Assembly (NCBI RefSeq): GCF_009649735.1
Contig: NZ_WJNH01000009.1
Coordinates: forward strand, 1-64,000
Length of the DNA stretch: 64,000 nt
Reading direction: 5' to 3'
From: Salinibacillus xinjiangensis
GTDB taxonomy: Bacteria; Bacillota; Bacilli; Bacillales; Alkalibacillaceae
Positions 10,500-18,723 of this stretch are shown piece by piece. The position numbers and the translations under genes were made by a program. The notes below the pieces were generated by a model that was not told the DNA's origin, did no database searches, and saw nothing but the letters and a program-made list of their open reading frames with translations. Each line of letters starts with the position of its first letter. Position 1 is the first letter of the stretch.

Positions 10500-11314
10500 T
10501 TAATTGAGGCTTCTCATGAGTTGAGCAAACTTTTGGGAAGCTTCTTTTTTCATTTCTTGTGTTAAACGGAAATAAACATCTTTTGTTATTTGATCATCTG
10601 AATGACCGAGTCTATCCATTATTTGCTCAAGAGCTACACCTGCCTCGGCTAAAAGAGATGTATGTGTTTGCCTTAATGAATGTGGTGTTAAATCCGGATT
10701 CAAACCAGAAATCTTTAACAGCCTTGTCATTCGATTTTGAATAGCCTTAACTACAATTGGAAAACCATGCTGTCGCTCCATTTTTGCAAAGATGAAGTCT
10801 TTATTATAATAATCATCCCCTATATCCTTGATGACTTGATCTTGAATTTCTTTATGTTTCTTCAAAATACTTATTACATCTTCATCCCAAACTATTTTTC
10901 GTCGTGTATTTGGGTTGTAATTAGTTTTAGTAATGTTAATCGTGTGGTTAATAAAATCTACATCTTTCCATTTGAGAGCAACCAATTCCCCAATCCGGAT
11001 TCCTGTGTAGAAAAGGATAGAAACATCAAGTAGTCTAGCTCTAATCCTTGTTCTTTGGCAATTTTTAAAAACGAAGAAGGTTCTTCTTTCTCCAGATATT
11101 TTGGAACTTCTTCTTCCCCTAACTGCTCAATGGTTTTCTTAACTTTTCTAAAATAAGCAAATTCGGTTGGATTCTTCTTTATAATTTCCATTTCAGGCGC
11201 TTTTCGGAAAATCATTCTTGATGTTCGATTTATTGCTAAGGGAACAGAGACAACCTTATCATACCTACACCCTAAAAAATGAAGTAAATTATCCGATAAA
11301 TAAAGAGTTACCAT
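10500..11314 (-). pseudogene. Tyrosine recombinase/integrase, frameshifted and 5'-truncated
   Basis: The catalytic domain is read on the minus strand from about 11010 to 10500. It contains FYTGIRIGELVALKW (catalytic Arg), TPHSLRQTHTSLLAEAG (HxLRxTH), LGHSD and a Tyr in KDVYFRLTQEM. The core-binding part lies in another frame from about 11215 to 11018 (FRKAPEMEIIKKNPTEF to DYLMFL). Restoring one T near 11017 rejoins the frames as LMFLFLFYTGIRIGE, so a single-base deletion explains the break. Upstream of about 11215 the similarity fades and the arm-binding domain is missing. It resembles integrases of Firmicute phages and ICEs and lies next to the groEL attachment repeat. It is probably inactive. 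Confidence 0.85.
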
Positions 11315-11498
11315 TGGGTAATTACTTTTTGTTTATGATCCCCTGAAGCAAGAGAACTGACTGACCCCACCACATATCACAAAGCTTTAACAAACAAGAA
11401 GATAATTGATATACAATTATTCATTCATGAAAAGTTCGCAATATGTTGCATAATTCAGGGAAATAATCAGGGATATTTTTCATCAAAGGAGAATGTAC

Positions 11499-11840
11499 AT
11501 GAAAAAATATGACATTAACATTGTAAATGACAAAAATACAATTGAAATGGCAGTACGTGGCAGTTTTAAAGAGGAAGACGTTCAAAATTTTGTACGGGAT
11601 TATCAAAGCGCTGTATCCAGAGTAAATGTTGAAAACTTCACCTTAGAAGTTGATTGTACAAATATGGATATTTTACGACAGGAAATGATCCCGCAACTGG
11701 AAAACTCTTTTAAAATGTATAATGAGTCCGGCTTTAAAACCGTACAATTTAATACGAAATCCAATGCAATCTTAAAGTTACAACTCCACCGTCTTGCGCG
11801 AAATGTTGGAATGAAAAACGCGAAAATTGTTGAAGTTTAA
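11499..11840 (+). CDS. STAS-domain-like protein, function unknown
   Basis: A 113-aa protein whose order of strands and helices (NIVNDKNTIEMAVRGSF, then ENFTLEVDCTNMDI, then a C-terminal helix) suggests a STAS or anti-sigma-antagonist-like fold. The usual phosphorylated Ser motif (DSSG) is not present; the matching place reads DCTNMD. I chose the ATG at 11499 because AAAGGAG lies 7 nt upstream; another ATG 6 nt earlier is too close to it. It precedes the KAS III-like gene by 126 nt on the same strand. The fold assignment is tentative. Confidence 0.6.
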   Translation: MKKYDINIVNDKNTIEMAVRGSFKEEDVQNFVRDYQSAVSRVNVENFTLEVDCTNMDILRQEMIPQLENSFKMYNESGFKTVQFNTKSNAILKLQLHRLARNVGMKNAKIVEV

Positions 11841-11966
11841 ACAAATGGGGCCAGTTGTGGAGAAAGCACTTTAGTTTGTTTTTTCCTTTTTATATGAGAA
11901 TATATATATCAGTTATCGCTTATGTTTTTCTCTATAGTAATTAGATAAAGGGGAGACTCAACTAGA

Positions 11967-12953
11967 ATGACCAGTATAAAAATTAAAGAAGTCGAAATCT
12001 ATCATCCTGAAAAAGTAGTAAACAACGACTATTACATCCAACATTTTAAAGAGAAAAAAGATATTTCCCACTTCTTAGAGGTAATGGGCAGAGAAAATCG
12101 ATATGTTATTGATAACGAAGAAGAAAACGGATTAACAATGGGGATTGATGCGAGTAAAAAGGTTCTTAAAAAAGCCAATCTAACCGGAGAAGATATCGAC
12201 CTGATTGTATTTACAACTCAGGTACCGGAAACTACATTTCCTTCAAACGCGACGTATGTACATGATGCAATCGATGCCAAACATGATACCATTATCATGG
12301 ATACAAATGCAAATTGCGCTGGTATGACAGTTGCCGTTGAACAGGCTTCCTACTACATGAAAGCGAACCCTTATGTAAGTAAGGCCTTAATAATAGGATC
12401 TGATTACAACACCCTCGTCAGTAACCCTGAAGAGGAAATTACTTATGCGTGTTACGGAGATGCTGCTGCAGCAGTTATCTTAGAAAAGACCGAGGAAGAA
12501 GATACTGGTTTCATCGATTCGATTTATTTCACCGATTCGATTAACCGTGATATGATCAGATTCCCTAAAGATGGTTTAACGAAAAGTATTTTAGAAAATA
12601 GAAGTGTTTCTTCTATTAGTTGGCTGCCATTCGATGGTGGCATTGCCTTACCACCGACCTATGAAATGTTTAACAAAATTTTAGAGCGTAATCATTTAAC
12701 CACCAAGGATATCAAAGCTTATTGCTTATCTCAGTTTGCTTTAAGCAATATACTTAAGATCCAGGACCACTATACTCTTCAGGATGAACAGCTCATTTAT
12801 GTTGGGGATCGTTTCGGTTACACCGGAACAAGCAGCCCTTTCATTGCTTTATATGAAGGGATCGAAACAGGGCGTATCCAGCGAGGGGATTACATTCTTT
12901 TTTGGACAATTGGGTCAGGTTATGAATTAGTTGCTACCTTATTTAAATATTAG
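11967..12953 (+). CDS. KAS III (FabH)-like protein with altered active site
   Basis: A 328-aa thiolase-fold protein of the 3-oxoacyl-ACP synthase III family. The nucleophile Cys117 is kept in DTNANCAGM, and the C-terminal FWTIGSG loop is FabH-like. The catalytic His of FabH (PHQAN) aligns with Ser255 in CLSQFALSN. The catalytic Asn (GNTS) aligns with Tyr285 in GYTGTSS. Ordinary decarboxylative condensation is therefore doubtful. An acyl transfer, thioesterase or non-catalytic role is possible, as in other divergent KAS III proteins. It lies within the element inserted at groEL and is not the housekeeping fabH. GGGGAGA precedes the ATG. Confidence 0.75.
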   Translation: MTSIKIKEVEIYHPEKVVNNDYYIQHFKEKKDISHFLEVMGRENRYVIDNEEENGLTMGIDASKKVLKKANLTGEDIDLIVFTTQVPETTFPSNATYVHDAIDAKHDTIIMDTNANCAGMTVAVEQASYYMKANPYVSKALIIGSDYNTLVSNPEEEITYACYGDAAAAVILEKTEEEDTGFIDSIYFTDSINRDMIRFPKDGLTKSILENRSVSSISWLPFDGGIALPPTYEMFNKILERNHLTTKDIKAYCLSQFALSNILKIQDHYTLQDEQLIYVGDRFGYTGTSSPFIALYEGIETGRIQRGDYILFWTIGSGYELVATLFKY

Positions 12954-13465
12954 GCCGTTTTCTAAAAAAGCCAAATGGTAAAAAGAGCAACCAATATAGT
13001 AAGTTGGGGGGAGGGAATAACCTCCTCTTTTCTATGCTCAAATAATAAAAAATAAGACAAAGGCGACGGTAATATAAATGTAGCGAAAACATTTGACCTG
13101 TATTCGCTACTAAAAAGGCTATTCTGTTTTTTTCCCTTATCCATCTTTTGATCAATACTACGCAGAGTTTCTTGCATCTTAAATAGAGTTGGAAGCTCCA
13201 GCTATAATTTAAATAAGACCCATAATGATAGAAAAGATAACACCTATCCAGAAGATTACTTGAATGATTGTGGTGATGGTGTGATCAGTTTATTAAAACT
13301 GGTTAGCTCCTCCAAGTTCATGTCTGCACCCTCATTTCTACAAAATAGAGTACCCAAAGAATACGCATAGCCTACCATGCTATCGTCTTTGGATACTTCC
13401 GTTTACTTTATACTAGCAAATTCGACATGTTTGCCAATTTAATATGTTAGTTACTTAAACACTTA
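12954..13465. other. Intergenic stretch with a ruined gene and hairpins
   Basis: No intact gene is visible. A DUF4282-like remnant occupies 13120-13321 on the minus strand. GTAGCGAA/TTCGCTAC at 13079-13109 is an inverted repeat. CCAAAGA/TCTTTGG at 13354-13392, with further internal pairing, forms another hairpin and may end the chemotaxis-receptor transcript, though it lacks a T tract. Confidence 0.5.
13120..13321 (-). pseudogene. DUF4282-like membrane protein remnant
   Basis: On the minus strand an ATG at 13321 opens MNLEELTSFNKLITP. After a frameshift this continues as IIQVIFWIGVIFSIIMGLI, a stop, then IIAGASNSI. A third frame gives MQETLRSIDQKMDK from 13177. Read together they resemble the start, membrane helix and C-terminal tail of DUF4282 proteins, with the middle lost. 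At least two frame disruptions and one in-frame stop are needed, so it is a dead gene. The match is from memory of the family pattern. Confidence 0.5.
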
Positions 13466-15157
13466 TTACAGTTTAAAACGACGTACTAGGCCGTTTAATT
13501 CTTCCGCAAGTCTGGATAACTGCTCAGAACTGGACGCAAATTCCTGCATGGTACTACTTGTTTGTTGTGATGCTGCGGCTGTTTCTTCAACACCTGCGGC
13601 AGCTTCTTCAGATACAGACGCAATTTCCTCAATAGATGAATTCATATTTTTGCTTGTTTGGGACATTTCAACCAGATTTTCCGTTATAAATCCAACACTT
13701 GAGGCCATTTCATCGATCGCTATACTGATTGTTTCAAACGTATATTCCGTAGATTGGATTTGGTTTGCACCTTTTTCTACCTCACTATACCCATCTTGCA
13801 GTGATTCGACCACGTTTGAGGATTCCGACTGAATACTGCCTACAATTCCTGTTATTTCGGTTACCGAATTAGAAACCTGCTCAGCCAATTTTCGAACTTC
13901 ATCGGCTACTACAGCAAATCCTTCACCATGCTCTCCCGCTCTGGCCGCTTCAATGGCAGCATTTAAGGCTAACAGATTCGTCTGATCAGCTATATCCTTA
14001 ATAACGATGACTAATTTTGAAATTTGATTCGATTGTTCGTCTAAGCCTTTTACTTTTTCTACTGCTTGTTCAACAAGCTTGTGAATAGATTGTATTTGAT
14101 CGACTGACTTGTTCATCAGCTGTCTTCCATCGTTTGTCATTTGCAATACTTGTTTCGAGGCATCATAAATTAGTTCACCGTCTTCGTTTGCTTCTTCCAC
14201 TTTAGTAGAGAAGTTAGTGGCATTGTTTGCTAACTCACTGGCATTGTTTGCTTGTGTTTCAGAGCCTGAAGCAATTTCTTCCATGGTCGAAGAAATTTTT
14301 TCTGTTCCACTCATGACTTCATTGGCTGATTGAGTCAGCTCTTCACTGTGGCTTGAAACAGTCTCTGATACCGAATTGATTTTACCTAGAAGCTCCCTCA
14401 TATTATGATTCATATCATTTGTCACTAAGACAAGGTCGCCGATTTCATCTTTTGTTTTCGCTTCTAAGTCTTCACCGGTTAAATCTCCGTCCGCTATATC
14501 CCTCATGCGACCCATGACCGTTTTAATCTGTCTCATCATACTTTGAGAAAAGGTAATAGCAATTGCCACTCCTAAAATCACAGCTAAAATCGTGATGACT
14601 AAACTGATATTCATGTTCACACTGCTTGTATTGACAATTTCATCTCCAGCTTCATGGATAAATCCTTCCCGTTCACTTGCCAGTTCTTGAAAAGAGTTAA
14701 TTAATTCGTCCGAAAGAGGCTGAACCTCTGTGCGCATGATTTGCATGGCTTTCTCTTTGTTGCCGTTATCATACGCCGCAAAAACCTGATCAGTTAGCTT
14801 TCCCCATTCAATTTTTTTGTCAATAAGCTTTTGTACTTTTTCAGAGTCACTAAGTTCGACTAATTCATTTTCCAATGCAATACTTTTTTCAATACCAGCT
14901 TCAAATCTGTCTCTTAATGCTTCATCGTCATATAGTAAAAATCCTCTTAAAAGGTTTGTTCTTTGGGACATATTCAAAGCTATTTGTTCATCCTTAATTA
15001 ATAGATTTAATTGCATTTTGGTTAAATCTTCCATATCTTCCGTCGTATTCTTATTAAAACTAATGGTTGTGATTCCTAATACTAATACGAGTAAAATAAT
15101 AGCTGCAAATGCTGTTATTATTTTTGTTCTAACGCTTTTAAAGTTTAAAATTCTCAT
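13466..15157 (-). CDS. Methyl-accepting chemotaxis protein
   Basis: A 563-aa transmembrane chemoreceptor. The N-terminal membrane segment is at about residues 10-32, then an extracytoplasmic four-helix-bundle-type sensor (about 35-180), the second membrane segment (about 183-205), a HAMP linker and a long signalling coiled coil. The hairpin tip around [20 protein letters not shown] and [15 protein letters not shown] is intact, so coupling to CheA/CheW is expected. The ligand is unknown. A GGAGAGGTG ribosome binding site precedes the ATG. The gene lies inside the groEL-inserted element, pointing away from its right end. Confidence 0.94.
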   Translation of the reverse strand: MRILNFKSVRTKIITAFAAIILLVLVLGITTISFNKNTTEDMEDLTKMQLNLLIKDEQIALNMSQRTNLLRGFLLYDDEALRDRFEAGIEKSIALENELVELSDSEKVQKLIDKKIEWGKLTDQVFAAYDNGNKEKAMQIMRTEVQPLSDELINSFQELASEREGFIHEAGDEIVNTSSVNMNISLVITILAVILGVAIAITFSQSMMRQIKTVMGRMRDIADGDLTGEDLEAKTKDEIGDLVLVTNDMNHNMRELLGKINSVSETVSSHSEELTQSANEVMSGTEKISSTMEEIASGSETQANNASELANNATNFSTKVEEANEDGELIYDASKQVLQMTNDGRQLMNKSVDQIQSIHKLVEQAVEKVKGLDEQSNQISKLVIVIKDIADQTNLLALNAAIEAARAGEHGEGFAVVADEVRKLAEQVSNSVTEITGIVGSIQSESSNVVESLQDGYSEVEKGANQIQSTEYTFETISIAIDEMASSVGFITENLVEMSQTSKNMNSSIEEIASVSEEAAAGVEETAAASQQTSSTMQEFASSSEQLSRLAEELNGLVRRFKL

Positions 15158-15799
15158 TGATGCACCTCTCCAGTTTTCTTATTTCAAATAATTGTATGAT
15201 TCGTACTTCTTATGGAGTTCAATTTTTTCAATCTAATACTGTGTATGTATGCCTATGTACTGTATAGATTCAGGTTCAAATACCACCTCACATTAAATTA
15301 TAAACAAGCCTTATTAATCATTTAGACATGAATCGCCAACTTACTACAATATATTTATCGACTTGTATGACATAGATTTAATAATATATATCCAAAATTC
15401 ACATTTAGACGTGCACATTTCCTTTTATTACAGAGACTGGGCTACTTGGAAAAATGGATTAAAACAGCCATGAGAAGAAGACATATCTTCCCATGGCTGT
15501 TAACCAGACCGGTAATTAACCCATTTCGGGTGTTCCACATTACTGTTGTGCATTCAATCATGAAAAAAGAGAGCATGAAAAAACACTCTCCTTAACTGTT
15601 CTTAAATTTATCAGGGTAAGAGATGTTTCTCACTGTTTTAATCTGCTATGGAGTTGTTAAAAAAGGACACACGTATCCCGTTAACAACTGCAACAGCTGT
15701 AAATCACCGTTAAAGATGTTACAGCCAACAATATCCAAAACGTTGATTTTCCATGCTTTTTGCACCTCACGTTAACGATATTACACACTCTCACCATAG
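15158..15799. other. Gene-poor right arm of the groEL-inserted element
   Basis: This holds the chemoreceptor upstream region and the right end of the element. I see inverted repeats at 15463-15501 (AACAGCCATG/CATGGCTGTT) and 15696-15725 (GCTGTAA/TTACAGC). GAGAG/CTCTC at 15569-15590 is followed by T residues when read on the minus strand. A short minus-strand reading stretch from 15754 to 15592 has a GAGGTG ribosome binding site but breaks after 11 codons; it may be a decayed small gene. No intact gene is supported. Confidence 0.4.
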
Positions 15800-15817
15800 G
15801 GGCGGCATGATGTAATA
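15800..15817 (+). repeat. Right direct repeat (candidate attR)
   Basis: An exact copy of the 18-bp groEL end GGGCGGCATGATGTAATA, in the same orientation as 10401-10418. It includes the groEL stop codon. A strong terminator follows 46 nt later, so excision between the repeats would restore groEL with a normal terminator. Confidence 0.82.
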
Positions 15818-15863
15818 AGTGCCCCCATGGACCTTAATATGGAAAACACTATAGATCTAATGA

Positions 15864-15905
15864 GCCTCTCATAGTTTCATTGAACTATTGAGAGGCTTTT
15901 TCTTC
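15864..15905 (+). terminator. Rho-independent terminator, probably the original groEL terminator
   Basis: GCCTCTCATAGTT pairs with AACTATTGAGAGGC and is followed by TTTTTCTT. No plus-strand gene lies directly upstream except the groEL-end repeat, which supports descent from the groEL downstream region. Confidence 0.85.
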
Positions 15906-15966
15906 ATTGTTTTCATCCATTTTGTATTTTCAGAGGTCACAGCATTCTGCATTAGCGAACTAAAGG

Positions 15967-16012
15967 AAGGCGTAACACCAAGTTTTTAGCTTATGGTGTT
16001 ACGCCTTTTTCC
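15967..16012. terminator. Hairpin terminator downstream of the 16031-16931 genes
   Basis: A perfect stem AGGCGTAACACCA/TGGTGTTACGCCT with a 13-nt loop. The T tract lies on the plus side (TTTTTCC). Read on the minus strand, where the neighbouring genes end, the tail is CCTTTAG, so termination there may be weaker. Confidence 0.65.
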
Positions 16013-16030
16013 TCTAAGCGAAAATTGCTC

Positions 16031-16402
16031 CTATTTCATAATTGTGGATCCTCTCAATAGCTCCGGTTTAGCTCCTAGAACCAATAAAGATAGTTTAGCG
16101 TCTCCGATATCACGGTGTTGGTCTAAAACCGTTTTGACTACAGGAAAATCTCGGTGATTTTTTAGTTTGTCCACTTCCTTTTTATAAAGGGACAAAACTG
16201 AGCCTTTAACGAATTCCGGGTACGTAGTGTTCAAATCCTCATCCATAAGGAGGGCTCCCATATAGCCGTACTTGATTTGAAGTTGCCTAGTTAAGCTCAC
16301 GACATGGGTTAATATATCATAGATTTCAGGGTTACAGTGACTGACTTCTTCCAAACCTTGTTTCGCTTCATATAACTCATCCAAGCTTGCTAATTTCAAC
16401 AT
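16031..16402 (-). CDS. Conserved hypothetical protein, 123 aa
   Basis: I do not recognise the family. The protein is soluble and mostly helical by eye, with no signal peptide or membrane segment. It overlaps the 3' end of the thioesterase gene by 26 nt and has its own GGAG ribosome binding site about 9 nt before the ATG. The two are therefore cotranscribed and probably translationally coupled. A role linked to the thioesterase is only a guess. Confidence 0.7.
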   Translation of the reverse strand: MLKLASLDELYEAKQGLEEVSHCNPEIYDILTHVVSLTRQLQIKYGYMGALLMDEDLNTTYPEFVKGSVLSLYKKEVDKLKNHRDFPVVKTVLDQHRDIGDAKLSLLVLGAKPELLRGSTIMK

Positions 16403-16931
16403 TTTTCTCTACTCCTTCTTCCCATGGTTTTTCAAGTTCGATAATATCTGTAAGCTGAGAACTCTGCTCCCGTCTGATTCTACGCGTTTTCGCACGTTCT
16501 TCTCCGGACTGATAGAGGAATTTCTGTTCATTGGTCTCTGGTATAACCGCCGGGACTTTAATGGCTTTTTTATTTTCATCAAGGGCCACGAACGTTAAGA
16601 AAGCTGTTGCGGCCATGCGGCGGTGACCAGTAATCATGTCTTCGGCTATCACTTTGCAGAAAATTTCCATTGATTTATTTCCTGTATAAGACACAAAGGA
16701 CTCCACGCAGACCGAATCGGTTTGATGGATTGGGTGTAAGAAATCAATAGAGTCTGTCGAGGCAGTGACGCATTCTTTCACACGAGCATGTCGCCTTGCT
16801 GATATGGTCGCGTTGTTGTCTAGTTTCTTCATAAGGACTCCGCCAAACAAAGTATTGTAGTTATTTAAATCGTTGATCATCACTTGATCTGTATTGATCA
16901 CTAAACTTTCTTTTGCGCGTTTTGCTTCCAT
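16377..16931 (-). CDS. Acyl-CoA thioesterase, hotdog fold (YkhA-like)
   Basis: A 184-aa protein of the cytosolic acyl-CoA hydrolase family. The active-site region NDLNNYNTLFGGVLMKKLDNNATISARRHA (about residues 20-50) has the conserved N-x-x-G-x-x-F-G-G pattern with an Asp. The SIDFLHPI and AATAFLTFVALDE segments complete the hotdog core. It would hydrolyse acyl-CoA to free CoA and fatty acid; chain length cannot be told. It is larger than minimal YkhA, with a charged C-terminal extension. GGGGAGAG precedes the ATG. It is first of two genes downstream of a LysR regulator on the same strand. Confidence 0.85.
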   Translation of the reverse strand: MEAKRAKESLVINTDQVMINDLNNYNTLFGGVLMKKLDNNATISARRHARVKECVTASTDSIDFLHPIHQTDSVCVESFVSYTGNKSMEIFCKVIAEDMITGHRRMAATAFLTFVALDENKKAIKVPAVIPETNEQKFLYQSGEERAKTRRIRREQSSQLTDIIELEKPWEEGVEKNVEISKLG

Positions 16932-17100
16932 GTGTTTCTCTCCCCTTTTATATGGAATGGTTTAGTGTTTGTAAGTATCTATCCATCACTTTTGGATAAT
17001 TTCAGTGTACGTTCGATTTTTCTGTAAGTGAAATAGCAAATCATCATCGTTTGGATAGCCTTTGTCTATGTAAATGCTTTCAATCATTGATTTTTCGCAT

Positions 17101-17136
17101 AAAAAAAGACCAGCTTTATTTAATTGGAAGCTGATC
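17101..17136 (-). terminator. Rho-independent terminator of the LysR gene
   Basis: On the minus strand GATCAGCTT pairs with AAGCTGGTC and is followed by TTTTTTT. The left half of the stem overlaps the last codons of the LysR gene, so regulator and thioesterase are separate transcripts. Confidence 0.8.
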
Positions 17137-18025
17137 CGCTTTCTTCTGTACTTAAGCGATTTTGCGTATAAGCGAGCCATTCCTTAGTGGCATAAGAGAT
17201 GTATTGATTTTTCGGCCATATAAGTGCAAGCTCCCAAGCAATGGAAGGTTTAATGACCTTGATTTTCTTCACTTTTTCCTTAAGCAAGCCGGCCACGCTT
17301 TTAGGGAGGATGGAAATACCGAGGTTAGAAGCGATCATCTTACCGATAAAGTCCCACTGGGAGCTTTCAGAGATGACTTTTGGAATGAAGCCGGCTTCTT
17401 TACAAGAGGATTTAATCCTGTCATTCAGAACGAAATCTTTATTGAATAGGATGAATGAATCGTTTTTCAGTTCTTCTAGTCGTATTTGCTTTCGCCCTGC
17501 TAACGGGTGGGCAGGGGGAAGGACGGCCACTAACTCTTCGCTTAAAAGAAAGAAGTGTTCGAATTGTTCCTCCTGAGTCGGTAAAACGGTAATCCCCACA
17601 TCAAGTTCCTCTTGAATGATATTCTCTTCGATTCTTTTCGCCCCATCCTCGATGAGTTGAAAGGTAATGTGTGGGTACTTGGCATGAAAACCTCCTAAAA
17701 TCTTAATAAATTGATCAGCATCCATAATCGGTGGGAGGCCGACTCGAATGTGTCCCTTTTTAAGTCCTAACAGATCATCAAGTTGGGTGTTGAGGTTTTC
17801 AAAGGCTTTATCAATGGTTTTAGCTTGCATTAGAATTAACCGTCCGGCATCGGTAAGGATAACCTTTTTTCTCGTTCGCTCAAACAATTCCACCCCAAGG
17901 TCTTCTTCCAGGTTTTTAATCATTTTGCTGATGGTCGGCTGTGCAATGTATAAGTGCTCTGCTGCTTTGGTGAAACTCTGGAAGCGGGCGACTTCGATGA
18001 AATATTGTAAATGGCGGATGTCCAT
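17120..18025 (-). CDS. LysR-family transcriptional regulator
   Basis: 301 aa with an N-terminal winged helix-turn-helix (MDIRHLQYFIEVARFQSFTKAAEHL, then IAQPTISKMIKNLEEDLGVELFERT, residues 1-55). A type 2 periplasmic-binding-like effector domain follows (about 90-290, with GHIRVGLPP). AAAGGAGATG precedes the ATG. The target and effector are unknown. It is not divergent to a metabolic gene in the usual LysR way; proB on the other side has its own T-box. The downstream thioesterase pair is a possible target. Confidence 0.92.
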   Translation of the reverse strand: MDIRHLQYFIEVARFQSFTKAAEHLYIAQPTISKMIKNLEEDLGVELFERTRKKVILTDAGRLILMQAKTIDKAFENLNTQLDDLLGLKKGHIRVGLPPIMDADQFIKILGGFHAKYPHITFQLIEDGAKRIEENIIQEELDVGITVLPTQEEQFEHFFLLSEELVAVLPPAHPLAGRKQIRLEELKNDSFILFNKDFVLNDRIKSSCKEAGFIPKVISESSQWDFIGKMIASNLGISILPKSVAGLLKEKVKKIKVIKPSIAWELALIWPKNQYISYATKEWLAYTQNRLSTEESGSASN

Positions 18026-18379
18026 GGTTTACATCTCCTTTAAATGAATAACTGATTACATTCAATCATAAAGAGAGGGGTGAACGATATCAATGGGGAA
18101 GGTAAAAAAATATACCCTCATAATGGTTGACAAGATTAGCATATTGTGATATTTGTTAGACACCTCAGATTTCCTCTCACTTACTTTTTTTATAATCACA
18201 AGATTAAAAGACCACTGCTTTTAGCTGAAGGTTAGTGAATGCAAGAACTCAAAAAGGTAAACGAGCGAAATAGCCCTGTATACTATGAATAATCTGGGCG
18301 ATGATTATCATAGTATGGTTTATTACAAAGAGCCTCACACTTATAGGTTAGTAGAAATTTCAAGGTTATGGTAATTTTA
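18026..18379. other. Non-coding gap between the LysR gene and the proBA leader
   Basis: No gene is supported. An imperfect inverted repeat ATACTATGAATAATC (18280-18294) and GATTATCATAGTAT (18303-18316) forms a long hairpin without a T tract. TTGACA at about 18128 has no convincing -10. The remainder is AT-rich and featureless to me. Confidence 0.4.
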
Positions 18380-18408
18380 TTGACTCCTAATCAAATTTAG
18401 TTCATAAT
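18380..18408 (+). promoter_or_regulatory. Sigma-A promoter of proBA
   Basis: The -35 TTGACT (18380-18385) and -10 CATAAT (18403-18408) are separated by 17 nt. They lie just upstream of the T-box leader, so the leader is included in the transcript. Confidence 0.7.
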
Positions 18409-18460
18409 AATTTATTAATTATAGAAGAATTAACAAATAAATGTATAAATTTCAAAGTAA

Positions 18461-18697
18461 TGATAGGGAACTATTAGATAGTCCTCAGGTGAAAGAGAGT
18501 AAAATTCATGGGCTGAAAGATTTTACAACCTGCAATGCTATTGAACCTATCCCTTGAACTGTTAGGCAATCACCTAACCGAAATTCCTGCGTTAAAGGAT
18601 ATTTAAAGTGGATATTAGGTGCATCTAATATCAATAAAGGTGGTACCGCGGAGAACAATGCTCTTCCGTCCTTGTATAAGGATGGAAGGGCATTTTT
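18461..18697 (+). promoter_or_regulatory. Proline T-box riboswitch of proBA
   Basis: The T-box core AAGGTGGTACCGCGG is at about 18636-18650. The terminator stem GCTCTTCCGTCC/GGATGGAAGGGC with a T tract ends at 18697. Stem I opens at GATAGGGA and closes at ATCCCTT. Its 3' internal loop reads TGAACCTA, giving specifier codon CCT (proline) at 18546-18548. Stem III is GTTAGG/CCTAAC at 18561-18578. Uncharged tRNA-Pro would pair with CCT and the T-box and allow read-through into proB. This matches the proline pathway downstream. Confidence 0.93.
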
Positions 18698-18723
18698 TAG
18701 TTATAAATTGGGGTGAATGTTAA

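Noticed and set aside
12943-13155. A minus-strand frame after the KAS III-like gene
   Set aside because: It crosses the dead DUF4282-like region and the tail of the KAS III-like gene. The aromatic-rich translation suggests chance reading of AT-rich non-coding DNA.
15592-15754. A small minus-strand gene in the right arm of the element
   Set aside because: The ribosome binding site and ATG at 15754 are good, but the frame stops after 11 codons. Two more stretches need a frameshift and stop read-through. No family was recognised.
16986-17180. A 64-codon minus-strand frame overlapping the end of the LysR gene
   Set aside because: It has no ribosome binding site, crosses the LysR terminator and reads out of frame through real LysR sequence. 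Its composition is not protein-like.
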